From: CAYOBW01 sp964402115
GTDB lineage: Bacteria; Verrucomicrobiota; Kiritimatiellia; UBA8416; CAYOBW01
Assembly: GCA_964402115.1 (NCBI GenBank)
Contig: CAYOBW010000142.1
Span: 1 to 17,619, forward strand
Reading direction: 5' to 3'
DNA length: 17,619 nt
Every line of letters begins with the position of its first letter. The first letter of the stretch is position 1. Positions 7,926 to 15,800 of the stretch are shown here, in pieces. Below the pieces are notes generated by a model. It had not been told where the DNA came from. It ran no database searches and saw only the letters and a program-made list of their open reading frames with translations. Made by a program: the position numbers and the translations under genes.

Positions 7926-8013
7926 TTCAGGTTTCAGTGTTCAGGTTTCAGTGTTCAGTAGGGATGGATGAAGCGTGAGACGTCCCCGCTGAAACCTGAA
8001 CACTGAAACCTGA
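7926..8013. repeat. Bare inverted repeat with perfect 25-bp arms (same family as 3078-3729)
   Basis: The left arm 7927-7951 and right arm 7989-8013 are exact reverse complements over 25 bases and are made of the same 14-mer TTTCAGTGTTCAGG. The loop is 37 bases. It starts 18 bases after the stop of the prenyltransferase-fold gene and ends 25 bases before the next ATG. It could form a very stable RNA hairpin between two co-oriented genes. No T-run follows, so it is not a standard intrinsic terminator. Confidence 0.9.
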
Positions 8014-8025
8014 CAGTGATGCAGT

Positions 8026-8031
8026 GGGGAG
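8026..8031 (+). promoter_or_regulatory. Ribosome binding site deciding the start at 8039
   Basis: GGGGAG lies 7 bases before ATG 8039. It overlaps the in-frame GTG at 8024, which therefore cannot be the favoured start. Confidence 0.6.
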
Positions 8032-8038
8032 CGCGATC

Positions 8039-9526
8039 ATGAGAATAACAGCCTTGTTTCTGGCGGTGGCATGGGCGGGGGTAACCGCCGCCGTGCTGCC
8101 GGCCGGGGCGGAAATCGTCATCGGAAACGATGGCCCCCTGGTGATCGACCCCGGGCAGCGCATCGTCGTCGGGTCCCGCGTCGTGCGGCCCGCGTCCCCG
8201 CCGTACGCGCCGCCGGACACGGACCCCGCGGGCGACTTCACGCGCGAGAAGACGGACGTGCTCGTGTTTATGAATCGCGACCGCCTGCACGGCATGCTCG
8301 AGGCGGTCGATCCCCCGGGGGGCGGCCTGCGCTGGAAGCACGCGGGCGCCTCCAACGCGATCGCCTTCGCGCTGTCCGGCCTCTCGCACGTCAAGCTCGC
8401 CGCGCGCCCGGCGGAGGGGCAGGTCACGCACAAGGCGCTGGTGCATCTCACCAACGGCGACCTGCTCGCCGGCGACATCGAGGAGCTCAACGGCACCAAC
8501 CTGGTGCTCAACACGTGGTACGCGGGGCGGGTGTGCGTGCGCCGCAACATGCTCGCGGCCATCGAGCCGAGCGTCGCCACGTCGTCGGTCGTTTACGAAG
8601 GCCCCGGCGACATCGCCGGCTGGCTCTTCCCCGCGGTCAATGCCGGCCGCAAGTCGTGGTCCCTGCGCAACGGCGCGCTTTCCGCGATCGACCCGGTGCC
8701 GATCGGCCGCAACATCGAGAACCTGCCGGACCAGGCGGACATCGAGTTCGAGGCGGACTGGCGCGGCCAGCCGTACTTCTTCGTTTCCGTCTTCAGCGAC
8801 AACCTGCGCCAGTACAGCGGCAACTGCTACGTGCTGCGCATCACCGGGCCGTCCGTTTACCTCTACCGCTACGATCAGAACGCCGGCTCGCAGAACATGG
8901 GCAACGTCAGCATCGCGCAGTTCGTGAACGACGGCAACCAGCGGGCGCGCTTCAACATCCTCGTGGACCGCAAGACGGCCCGCCTCATGCTGACGATCAA
9001 CGGCAGGCTCGTGCAGCAGTGGACCGACGCCGGCGGGTTCGCGGGCAAGGGCAACGGCCTCGTCTTCCAGCCCCAGAACGCGGGCGAGCTGCGCATTTCG
9101 CGCATCCGCGTCTCCAAGTGGGACGGCCGCACGCCCAAGGAGCCGCAGGCCGCCGAGAAGGGCGACCAGGACCTGATGCGGTTCGCCAACGCGGACAAGG
9201 TCTCCGGCACGCTGCAGCAGATCGCCCAGGGCAAGGCGTCGTTCGTGACCTCCTACGCCACGCTGGACGTGCCGCTGGAGCGGATTGACCGCGTGGACTT
9301 CAGCGAAGGCAAGGTCGAACGCGCCCGCCGCAACGCCGGCGATGTGCTAGCGCACTTCAACGGCCGCGGCCGCGTCACGCTGAGGCTCGCCCGCCTGGGC
9401 GAGGGCCGGCTGGAGGGCGACAGCGAGAACGTCGGCACGCTGGCCATCCCGCTCGCCGCCTGCCGCCTCCTCGAGCTCAACATCTACGAGGAGAAGCCCG
9501 GCGAGGAGGAGCTGGGCGGATCGTGA
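8039..9526 (+). CDS. Exported protein with LamG/DUF1080-like middle domain, unknown function
   Basis: 495 residues. A signal peptide covers about residues 1-24 (MRITALFLAVAWAGVTA, PAGA/E). Two short beta-rich segments surround the motif KALVHLTNGDLLAGDIEELN (about 139-158), a type of sequence seen in exported PVC proteins that read 'in terms of' membrane or polymer ligands; its function is not known. Residues about 225-362 look like a concanavalin/LamG jelly roll (IEFEADWRGQPYFFVSVFSD, FNILVDRKTARLMLTINGRLV, RISRIRVSKWDG), close in style to the DUF1080 fold, without visible catalytic residues. A C-terminal segment repeats the early one (LMRFANADKVSGTLQQIAQG resembles the NGDLLAGDI unit), suggesting an internal duplication. 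ATG 8039 was chosen for its ribosome site and signal peptide. Its end overlaps the next gene by GTGA. Confidence 0.75.
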   Translation: MRITALFLAVAWAGVTAAVLPAGAEIVIGNDGPLVIDPGQRIVVGSRVVRPASPPYAPPDTDPAGDFTREKTDVLVFMNRDRLHGMLEAVDPPGGGLRWKHAGASNAIAFALSGLSHVKLAARPAEGQVTHKALVHLTNGDLLAGDIEELNGTNLVLNTWYAGRVCVRRNMLAAIEPSVATSSVVYEGPGDIAGWLFPAVNAGRKSWSLRNGALSAIDPVPIGRNIENLPDQADIEFEADWRGQPYFFVSVFSDNLRQYSGNCYVLRITGPSVYLYRYDQNAGSQNMGNVSIAQFVNDGNQRARFNILVDRKTARLMLTINGRLVQQWTDAGGFAGKGNGLVFQPQNAGELRISRIRVSKWDGRTPKEPQAAEKGDQDLMRFANADKVSGTLQQIAQGKASFVTSYATLDVPLERIDRVDFSEGKVERARRNAGDVLAHFNGRGRVTLRLARLGEGRLEGDSENVGTLAIPLAACRLLELNIYEEKPGEEELGGS

Positions 9527-11814
9527 CCGGCGCGCGCGGCGGACGCGGCTCCGGGCGGCGGCGGCTGACCACGCGGGGCCGGGAGCACGTTGTACGCAAC
9601 GGGCGATGCAGGGTGCCGGTCGGGCTTGTACTGCTGCTGACCGCGCTGCACGGCGGTGCCGCCACGTTCCACGTCGCACCCAACGGCAGCGACGCCTGGT
9701 CCGGGCGGCTGCCGGCGGCGGAGGCTGGCGGCGGAACGAACGGGCCGCTGGCGACGCTGGCGGCAGCACGCGACCGGGTGCGCCGGCTCGGCCCGCCCGC
9801 AGCCCGCGGAGAGCCCGTGACGGTCTGGCTGCGCGGGGGGCTGTACGCCCTGCCGCAGGGGCTCGTGCTCGACAGGCGCGACGGAGGGACGCCCGCCGCG
9901 CCCGTGGTCTACCGCGCCTGGCCCGACGAGCGCCCCGTACTGGTCGGCGGCCGCCCGATCACAGGCTTCACCACGCACACCGGCGCCGTGCTCAAGGCCG
10001 ACGTCGCGGCGCAGGGGTTCAAGCGCAGCGCTTTCCGGCAGCTCCTCTGCGGCGGCGCGCGGCAGCACCTCGCGCGCTACCCCAACTACGATCCGGAGAA
10101 CCCCTGCGGCGGCGGCTGGGCGTTCGCGGACGGCAAGCTCGTGCCCATGTACCAGGAGGTGCCGGGCGAGGACAAGTGCTCCTTTGCGTACAAGGCCGTC
10201 GACGCGCGGCGCTGGTCGCACCCGGAGGAGGTCGAGGTCTTCGTCTTTGCGCGCTACAACTGGTGGAACGACATCCGCCGCATCAAAACGCTGGACCCCG
10301 CCACGCGGCGCGTGACGCTGACGCACGATGCCTCCTACGCGATCCGGCCCGGCGACCGCTACTACTTCCGCAACGCGCTGGAGGAGCTGGATGCGCCCGG
10401 CGAATGGTACCTCGACGCGGGCGCCGGCGTACTCTACTTCTGGCCCCCGGCCCCGCTCGCCGGCCGGGTGGTCGTCGCGCCGACGACGCGCACGATCCTC
10501 GAGCTGGCCCCCGGCACGGCAGAGGTCACGTTCCGGGGACTCACCTTCGAGTGCGCCGAAGGCACGGCGCTGCGGCTGCGCGGCACGACCAACTGCCTGG
10601 TCGCCGCCTGCACGATTCGCAACGTGGGCGACTACGGCGGCAGCGGCGTCGCGATCGAGGGCGGCGTCAGCAACGGCGTCGCCGGGTGCGATATCCACGA
10701 CACCGGCAGGGACGGCGTCAGCCTCGACGGCGGCGACCGGCGCACGCTGACGCCGGCGGGGAACTACGCCGACAACAACTACATCCACCACGTGGGCGTG
10801 TTCTACAAGCAGGGCGTGGGCGTCGCGCTCAGGGGCTGCGGCAACCGCGCCACGCACAACCTCATCCACGACGGGCCGCGCATGGGCATCATGTTCGGCG
10901 GAAACAACCTCCTCATCGCCTTCAACCACATCCGCCACGTCAACCTCGAGACCGCCGACACCGGCGCGATCTACACGGGCGGGCGCGACTGGCTCGGGTC
11001 GCGCGGCACCGTCGTGCGCCACAACTACTTCCACGACATCATCGGGTTCGGCTTCGAGAACGGCCGGTGGACCTCTCCGCACTACGCGTGGGGCATCTAC
11101 CTGGACGACAACACGGGCGGCGTGGACGTGTACGGCAACATCGTGGCGCGCTGCATCCGCGGCCTGATCCACCTGCACAACGGCCGCGATAACCACGTGG
11201 AGAACAACATCTTCGTGGGCGGGACGCTGCAGCAGATCGAGTGCAACGGGTGGACGCCGGCCCACCGCTACTGGGTCAGCCACCTGCCGACCATGATCCA
11301 GGGCTACGAGTCGGTGACGAACCAGCCGGCGTGGCGGGCGCTGCGGCACATGGAGCTGCACCCGACCAACGCCGTTCTGCCCGACGGCACGATCATGGCG
11401 GGCAACCGCTTCGCGCGCAACATCGTCGTCGCGCCGCCGGGGGCGCGCTACGTGAAGGTGCGCACCTTCTCCTTCGCGCACAACTCGTGCGACTCGAACC
11501 TGGTCTGGGCCGGAGGCGCGCCGCCGCTGACAGGCGAGACATGCACGGGTGCTGACCTGTCCACAAACAAGCTGAACGAGTGGCAGAGCTGGCAGGCGCG
11601 CGGCATGGATGTGCATGCGCTGGTCGCCGACCCGCTGTTCATCGACGCCGCGCACGACGACTACCGCCTGCGCCCCGACTCCCCGGCGTTCGCGCTGGGG
11701 TTCAAGCCGATCCCGGTCGAACAGATCGGCCCCTACGCGTCCCCGCTGCGGGCGAGCTGGCCGATCATCGAAGCCGAGGGCGCCCGCGAACACCCGTTCA
11801 AGGCGGGTCGCTGA
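9523..11814 (+). CDS. Exported right-handed parallel beta-helix protein, GH141-like
   Basis: 763 residues from GTG 9523, which overlaps the upstream stop (GTGA) behind a purine-rich GAGGAGGA. An in-frame GTG at 9613 would give a neater signal peptide (PVGLVLLLTALHGGAA) and is a serious alternative. The mature N-terminus FHVAPNGSDAWSGRL followed by GPLATLAAARDRVRRL, VTVWLRGGLYALPQ and PVVYRAWPDERPVLVGG is the standard opening of large polysaccharide-active beta-helix proteins, including GH141 enzymes (family members act on xylan or fucosylated pectin). Helix coils run from about residue 340 to 660 (NCLVAACTIRNVGDYGG, NYIHHVG, NLIHDGPRMGIMFGGN, DTGAIYTGGRDW, HNYFHDIIGFG). The fold is clear; the family number and substrate are not proven. 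A GH10 gene lies 4 kb downstream. Confidence 0.82.
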   Translation: MTGARGGRGSGRRRLTTRGREHVVRNGRCRVPVGLVLLLTALHGGAATFHVAPNGSDAWSGRLPAAEAGGGTNGPLATLAAARDRVRRLGPPAARGEPVTVWLRGGLYALPQGLVLDRRDGGTPAAPVVYRAWPDERPVLVGGRPITGFTTHTGAVLKADVAAQGFKRSAFRQLLCGGARQHLARYPNYDPENPCGGGWAFADGKLVPMYQEVPGEDKCSFAYKAVDARRWSHPEEVEVFVFARYNWWNDIRRIKTLDPATRRVTLTHDASYAIRPGDRYYFRNALEELDAPGEWYLDAGAGVLYFWPPAPLAGRVVVAPTTRTILELAPGTAEVTFRGLTFECAEGTALRLRGTTNCLVAACTIRNVGDYGGSGVAIEGGVSNGVAGCDIHDTGRDGVSLDGGDRRTLTPAGNYADNNYIHHVGVFYKQGVGVALRGCGNRATHNLIHDGPRMGIMFGGNNLLIAFNHIRHVNLETADTGAIYTGGRDWLGSRGTVVRHNYFHDIIGFGFENGRWTSPHYAWGIYLDDNTGGVDVYGNIVARCIRGLIHLHNGRDNHVENNIFVGGTLQQIECNGWTPAHRYWVSHLPTMIQGYESVTNQPAWRALRHMELHPTNAVLPDGTIMAGNRFARNIVVAPPGARYVKVRTFSFAHNSCDSNLVWAGGAPPLTGETCTGADLSTNKLNEWQSWQARGMDVHALVADPLFIDAAHDDYRLRPDSPAFALGFKPIPVEQIGPYASPLRASWPIIEAEGAREHPFKAGR

Positions 11815-12597
11815 CGCGGGGGACGGCGCGCTTGAAGATGTCCGTCCGCCGCCTCACACGCAGCCACGATGAAGGGGCTGGATTCTCCAGGCGAGCAAGG
11901 CCCAGTTCACGCAGCAGAGGGCTGTATCCAGTGCGTTGGCGATGCCGGGGGAGGTAGGACGATGCCGTTTGTCCACGTAGATGAGGCGGCCATGCGAAGG
12001 AACTGCTGCTTCTGAGAGTTGGACAGCTGACGGCGATGCAAGGGTAGGCCCGACAAGCCCCGGAGGCCAACATACCCCGAGAACTTCGTCGTGAACCACG
12101 CCGCATCCAACTCCGTCGCCAACTCTGTCGTGAACCCGCTGGAACCGTTGCGATCTATCGATTGGGTCCTCGCCGGCACCACCGGCAAAGGCCATCCGGA
12201 AGGCCGATGATTCGCTCCTCGTCTCTCAAACGAACCCCTTCGGAGCTGACATGCGCCTGGCGCCACCGCGGGCCTGGGTTTCGCCTTGACGCCCTCCGTG
12301 AGCTCGCCGTAACTTCTCCCCGAATGAGGGTCTGTCCGAGCACGCGGGTCGCCCGCGGACGGCGGAGGCCTGCTGGCTTCGCGCAGAACCCGCATGTAGC
12401 CCTCGGGCCAGCGCGGCTCCGCATTAGGGGGCGCGGCAGCCCGCTTGCCCTCTTGACGCATCGCAGGCCTCCTTCTTTTCCTGATATGCGCCTCTCCATC
12501 AGAAGAGATAAACGTAAGTCAACGGTTGTCGTGACAGTTTGCGGGGCGCGCCACCCTGCTATGTTTGACGCATAATAGGATGTTGGGACCGAAAGAG
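11815..12597. other. Stretch without a convincing gene
   Basis: About 780 bases between the beta-helix gene and the lipoprotein gene. The minus strand is open over long parts (11907-12461 in one frame, 12155-12499 and 11854-12195 in others), but these frames overlap each other, have no recognisable family pattern beyond one short piece (PRWPEGYMRVLREA near 12390-12430), and no ribosome binding site. It could be the decayed remains of a gene on the minus strand. Two related pieces occur on the minus strand within about 60 bases near 12080-12140 (GTTCACGACAGAGTT and GTTCACGACGAAGTT). I found no credible promoter before the downstream gene. Confidence 0.5.
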
Positions 12598-13074
12598 ATG
12601 ACGAGACTCCTTGCCATAGCGGTGGCGCTCATGATCGCGTCACTTGCGGGGTGCCGCACGACTCCCGCGCACTCGTCGTATCGCGATGGGTGGCGAGGGT
12701 TCTCGTATCCCGAGGCGAGACAGTACCTGGCGAACATCGGGAACGTGTTCCTGGTCTGCATCACAGAAGACCACGTTGAGGATCTCGACCCGGCAAAACC
12801 TTCATCCTGGTCTGTGCTGTGTTTTCAAGGCACGGTTGTCAGGCAGTACAAAGGCAACTGGAGCGTGGGTGAGAGGATCAGGTTCGCACATGCCTTGGAC
12901 AGCACCGTCAAGAAGCAGAGCAACACGCGTATTGGTGAGCTCGTGTTCGTGTTCACGGATGTCCACACGAACACGGAGTTTGGAGTAGAGACTGGGGAGT
13001 TCGAGAAGTACCTTCCAGAAACGGATCGACTTCTGAAGTCCCTGCTGCCTGAGAAGATGGAGGTATCCGAATGA
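12598..13074 (+). CDS. Small predicted lipoprotein, possible TIMP/NTR-like fold
   Basis: 158 residues from ATG 12598. The N-terminus MTRLLAIAVALMIASLAGC is a lipoprotein signal with lipobox LAGC, so Cys19 would be lipidated. In-frame starts further upstream (ATG 12580, TTG 12565) would only add a non-hydrophobic extension. The body has VLCFQGTVVRQYKGNWSVGERIRF, the 'F.G.V....KG.W..G..I.F' pattern of exported OB-fold proteins of the NTR/TIMP-like type; this is a pattern-based suggestion only. Codon use is much less GC-rich than in the operon to the left. The stop overlaps the start of the WD40-type gene by ATGA, so the two are co-translated and probably function together. Confidence 0.75.
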   Translation: MTRLLAIAVALMIASLAGCRTTPAHSSYRDGWRGFSYPEARQYLANIGNVFLVCITEDHVEDLDPAKPSSWSVLCFQGTVVRQYKGNWSVGERIRFAHALDSTVKKQSNTRIGELVFVFTDVHTNTEFGVETGEFEKYLPETDRLLKSLLPEKMEVSE

Positions 13075-15053
13075 CACCTGGAAATGTTGGCATAGTAGTA
13101 CGGGGCATTATGGCCCTATCATCCTGTGCGGGATTGTCCTGCCCCAGCACAGCCTGGGCAGGAGATGCTGCTGGTGAGCCCGTTGTGGCCGCATACGAAA
13201 ACGGATACTTGGAATTGCTCGGCCTGCCCAGTGCTAACGCTTCTGCCACCAGCCAGACACACGCGGAAGTTGCACTGTCCCGCCGCCTGGCCTTGTCTAA
13301 CCCGGGCGGCTGGAACTATGATAATCCTGATGGGGCAATCTGGTTTCTGTTAGGGCAATGGCAGCGGTTATCAAAGAGTAAAGAAGATACCGCTTTCACG
13401 ATCTGGAGTCTGGAGGATGGTCGGATTGTAAGTCGCCCGAATATCCACTCACGGCGGATTCTCGCCTTTCGTGTCAGTTCAAACGGAAAGACCGTCATTT
13501 CAAGCTCCAAGAGGGGGGATTGCGTTTGCTGGGATTTGGATTCGGGGAAGGTGAAGCGTCGGCTGGTGCATTTCGGATCTCCACTGGATCTGCTTGCGTT
13601 ATCGGCCAACGGGGACAGGGCTGCCGCGGCAAGCACAGAGGGCGGGACCATCCGCGTGTGGGACTTGGCGAGCGGACGCCTGGTCTGGAAACAGAAGCAC
13701 AGGAAAGGGAACGCTAAGGGATTGCACACGGATACCCTGACCTTGAGTCCTGCGGGCGATCGATTGTTCTATAGTACCCGTGATCCTTCGTACCAGAACC
13801 CGAAGGCGCTTCTAGTGGATCTGACGACAGGCGATGAAGTCTGGGTGGAGGACGCGGATGATACGGTTTCGGCGGCGTGCTTTGCCCCGGATGGGCTCAC
13901 ATATGCATTGGCCAAGGGGATTACCGTCAATATCCATGAGACAGAAGGAGGCCGGCTGCAGAAGAGGCTTGTCTATCCCAATGGCGGAATCAGGGATACC
14001 GTGAGTACGCTGGCTTTCTCCCCAGACGGGCATCGTATTCTTGTCTGTAACAGCCTCGCTCCAGCCTCCCTTCTGGACCTGAAGACTGGAAATGTCCTGA
14101 AAACACTGCACCACGGGGAGTTGGGCGCATTTAGCGCGGACGGACGGGAAGTGATTGTCATGGGCGACAAGGAGTGGTCTGTCGCCCGGTGGCAGATACC
14201 TGCCTTTGACCCAGTGCGGCCAATGGCCGGCTTCACTCCCGAACTCAGAGCCACGATCATTTGGAGGACAAATGTCAATGAGCGATTCAATTATGCCATG
14301 GATTTCTCCTCTGATGATCGCCTGCTCCGCATACAATCCCATCCATCGTATGGAGATACGGCCGTGATCTTAGATATGGTATCCAAGGCAAATGTGGCGC
14401 TTACAGCCGAAGAAGAAGCTGTTCGATTCCAGGCGACCACTCCTTACGAGGTTGACAACGTGAAGACTTCGGGCGTCGTCAGACTGTTAAACAGGAAGTC
14501 CGGAGAGGTGGTGTTCGAGGCAAAGAAAAGGCCGCATCCTGTTATAAGTACTAATCTGGATCCATCTCCGGATGGCGTTCACGCACTCTTATCTGAAAGC
14601 GGAATCCAGGAGCGGGACGGGCGGCAGGCTATCGTTGATGTGGTCTCCGGAACGGAAGTATATGTCCTGACCAATCGCCTGGACTGGGCCTATTATTCTG
14701 CCGATGGGAAATATCTGGCAGGGCAGGTCACTGATCATGACAGTAATGTGAACCATCGCGTTGAATACATCCGGACGGCTGATGGCGCGTTGCTGAGTTC
14801 AATGCAGGGGTCCTTTGAAAGGCCGCTTGGCTTTGCAGGCAATGGATTATTGCTGTTTCGAGGATGGGAGACGGAATTGTACGTGTGGGATATGATCAAG
14901 GGAGAAAAGATGGCACGGTTTTGGGAATCCAGTCAGCCAATCGGACAAGCTGTGTTTTCGCATGATGCGACACACGTGGCGTCTCGTGGTGCATACGGTG
15001 AAGTGTCTATCTGGAAGCTCCGCGACGATGGGGCAACAAGGGGAGAGCACTGA
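13071..15053 (+). CDS. Exported WD40-type beta-propeller repeat protein
   Basis: 660 residues, starting within the stop of the lipoprotein gene (ATGA). The N-terminus is weakly signal-like (up to PSTAWAG, about residue 31), although there is an alternative ATG at 13110. Repeats typical of bacterial WD40 proteins are spread through the chain: DCVCWDLDSGKVKRRL, TIRVWDLASGRLVW, LSPAGDRLFYST, CFAPDGLTYALA, LAFSPDGHRILV, LLDLKTGNVLKTL, FSADGREVIVMGD, ELYVWDMIKGEKMARFW, VFSHDATHVASRG and VSIWKLRDDG. Roughly 12-14 blades would fit, enough for two propellers. No kinase, caspase or effector domain is attached, so it is a scaffold or binding protein of unknown partner. AT-rich third positions set it apart from the left-hand operon and suggest acquisition. 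Confidence 0.82.
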   Translation: MTPGNVGIVVRGIMALSSCAGLSCPSTAWAGDAAGEPVVAAYENGYLELLGLPSANASATSQTHAEVALSRRLALSNPGGWNYDNPDGAIWFLLGQWQRLSKSKEDTAFTIWSLEDGRIVSRPNIHSRRILAFRVSSNGKTVISSSKRGDCVCWDLDSGKVKRRLVHFGSPLDLLALSANGDRAAAASTEGGTIRVWDLASGRLVWKQKHRKGNAKGLHTDTLTLSPAGDRLFYSTRDPSYQNPKALLVDLTTGDEVWVEDADDTVSAACFAPDGLTYALAKGITVNIHETEGGRLQKRLVYPNGGIRDTVSTLAFSPDGHRILVCNSLAPASLLDLKTGNVLKTLHHGELGAFSADGREVIVMGDKEWSVARWQIPAFDPVRPMAGFTPELRATIIWRTNVNERFNYAMDFSSDDRLLRIQSHPSYGDTAVILDMVSKANVALTAEEEAVRFQATTPYEVDNVKTSGVVRLLNRKSGEVVFEAKKRPHPVISTNLDPSPDGVHALLSESGIQERDGRQAIVDVVSGTEVYVLTNRLDWAYYSADGKYLAGQVTDHDSNVNHRVEYIRTADGALLSSMQGSFERPLGFAGNGLLLFRGWETELYVWDMIKGEKMARFWESSQPIGQAVFSHDATHVASRGAYGEVSIWKLRDDGATRGEH

Positions 15054-15085
15054 AACTCAAGACCGCGACACTGATTACACGGATC

Positions 15086-15167
15086 GGCGTGAACGCCCGA
15101 GTTCAGCGGAACTGAAGAATCGCAGATGAAGCGCGGCACCGCTACCTGCGGCCCCGCATGCGGGGCC
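15086..15167. repeat. Cluster of four short hairpins including an 18-bp perfect palindrome
   Basis: In the gap after the WD40-type gene there are, in order: GGCG-TGAA-CGCC (15086-15097), AGTTC-AGCG-GAACT (15100-15113), AGCG-CGGCAC-CGCT (15130-15143), and the palindrome GGCCCCGCATGCGGGGCC (15150-15167). No T-run follows, so a standard intrinsic terminator is not supported; a structured 3' end or recombination site is possible. Confidence 0.6.
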
Positions 15168-15626
15168 TTCGGAGGGTGCGCGCTAACGTTCGCCGGAATG
15201 CAGACATATGTGGACATGCAAGAAATGCGGTGAATCCCTTGAGGATCAGTTCGACTCCTGCTGGAAGTGCGCCGGCGGGCGAGACCGTCACCGTCCGAGA
15301 ACCAGAAGCAGGACAAGGGCGGTGACAAAAAGAAAGACGGGGATCTGCTTGTCCATCACAAGATGGCTTGTGTTCTTTGGGTTAGCCGTTCTCTGTCTTG
15401 CCTTTTGTAACACTGACACGCTACTGAGCGTCCTTATGTTCCTAATACTGGTCTTGCCCAGTGTTTGTATCGCATGCTTGATGCTGGTTGTGTCTGCGGC
15501 GTTTGAGGAGAACCCGCCGAGGACATACTTGGTGCCGTGCGTTGGGTTGCTGTTCTTGATTGCCTTGATCGTTCTGATGCTGTTCTTTCCTGATGTACTG
15601 GAACGATGGCTCTCAGGACAGCCACT

Positions 15627-15643
15627 CCCCTCCGCCGGAGGGG
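15627..15643. repeat. GC palindrome at the composition junction
   Basis: CCCCTCCG-C-CGGAGGGG, a perfect 8-bp inverted repeat around one base. It lies exactly where the zinc-ribbon gene stops looking like protein-coding sequence, and shares the CCTCCG/CGGAGG core with the hairpins at 6830-6849 and 17000-17017. Confidence 0.7.
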
Positions 15644-15787
15644 TGGCCGCAGGCCCGGGTGGGTGGTGCCTTGAGCCGGCTTATCCACGTGCCGTGCGCC
15701 TTCAGGCGGTCTTCGGCCCTAACGAGAACGGTTGGGGCGTTGACAGATCGCGGCGGACAGGGGATTCTGGTGCGCGTTTGCGATGCC

Positions 15788-15793
15788 AGGAGG
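15788..15793 (+). promoter_or_regulatory. Ribosome binding site deciding the start of the GH10 gene
   Basis: AGGAGG, 7 bases before ATG 15801. It follows the in-frame ATG at 15783, so the shorter protein beginning MFKSV is the likely product. Confidence 0.75.
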
Positions 15794-15800
15794 AAGCCGC

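Noticed and set aside
9484..11793. Minus-strand open frame of 769 codons opposite the beta-helix gene
   Set aside because: Arg/Val/His/Asp-rich shadow; the + strand has a signal peptide and clear beta-helix coils.
12526..12565. Promoter before the lipoprotein gene (TTGTCG and TATGTT)
   Set aside because: The spacing between the boxes is about 28 bases, far from the usual 16-18, so I do not call it.
12162..12575. Plus-strand open frame of 137 codons before the lipoprotein gene
   Set aside because: Arg/Pro-rich with no recognisable pattern, and it overlaps equally open frames on the other strand.
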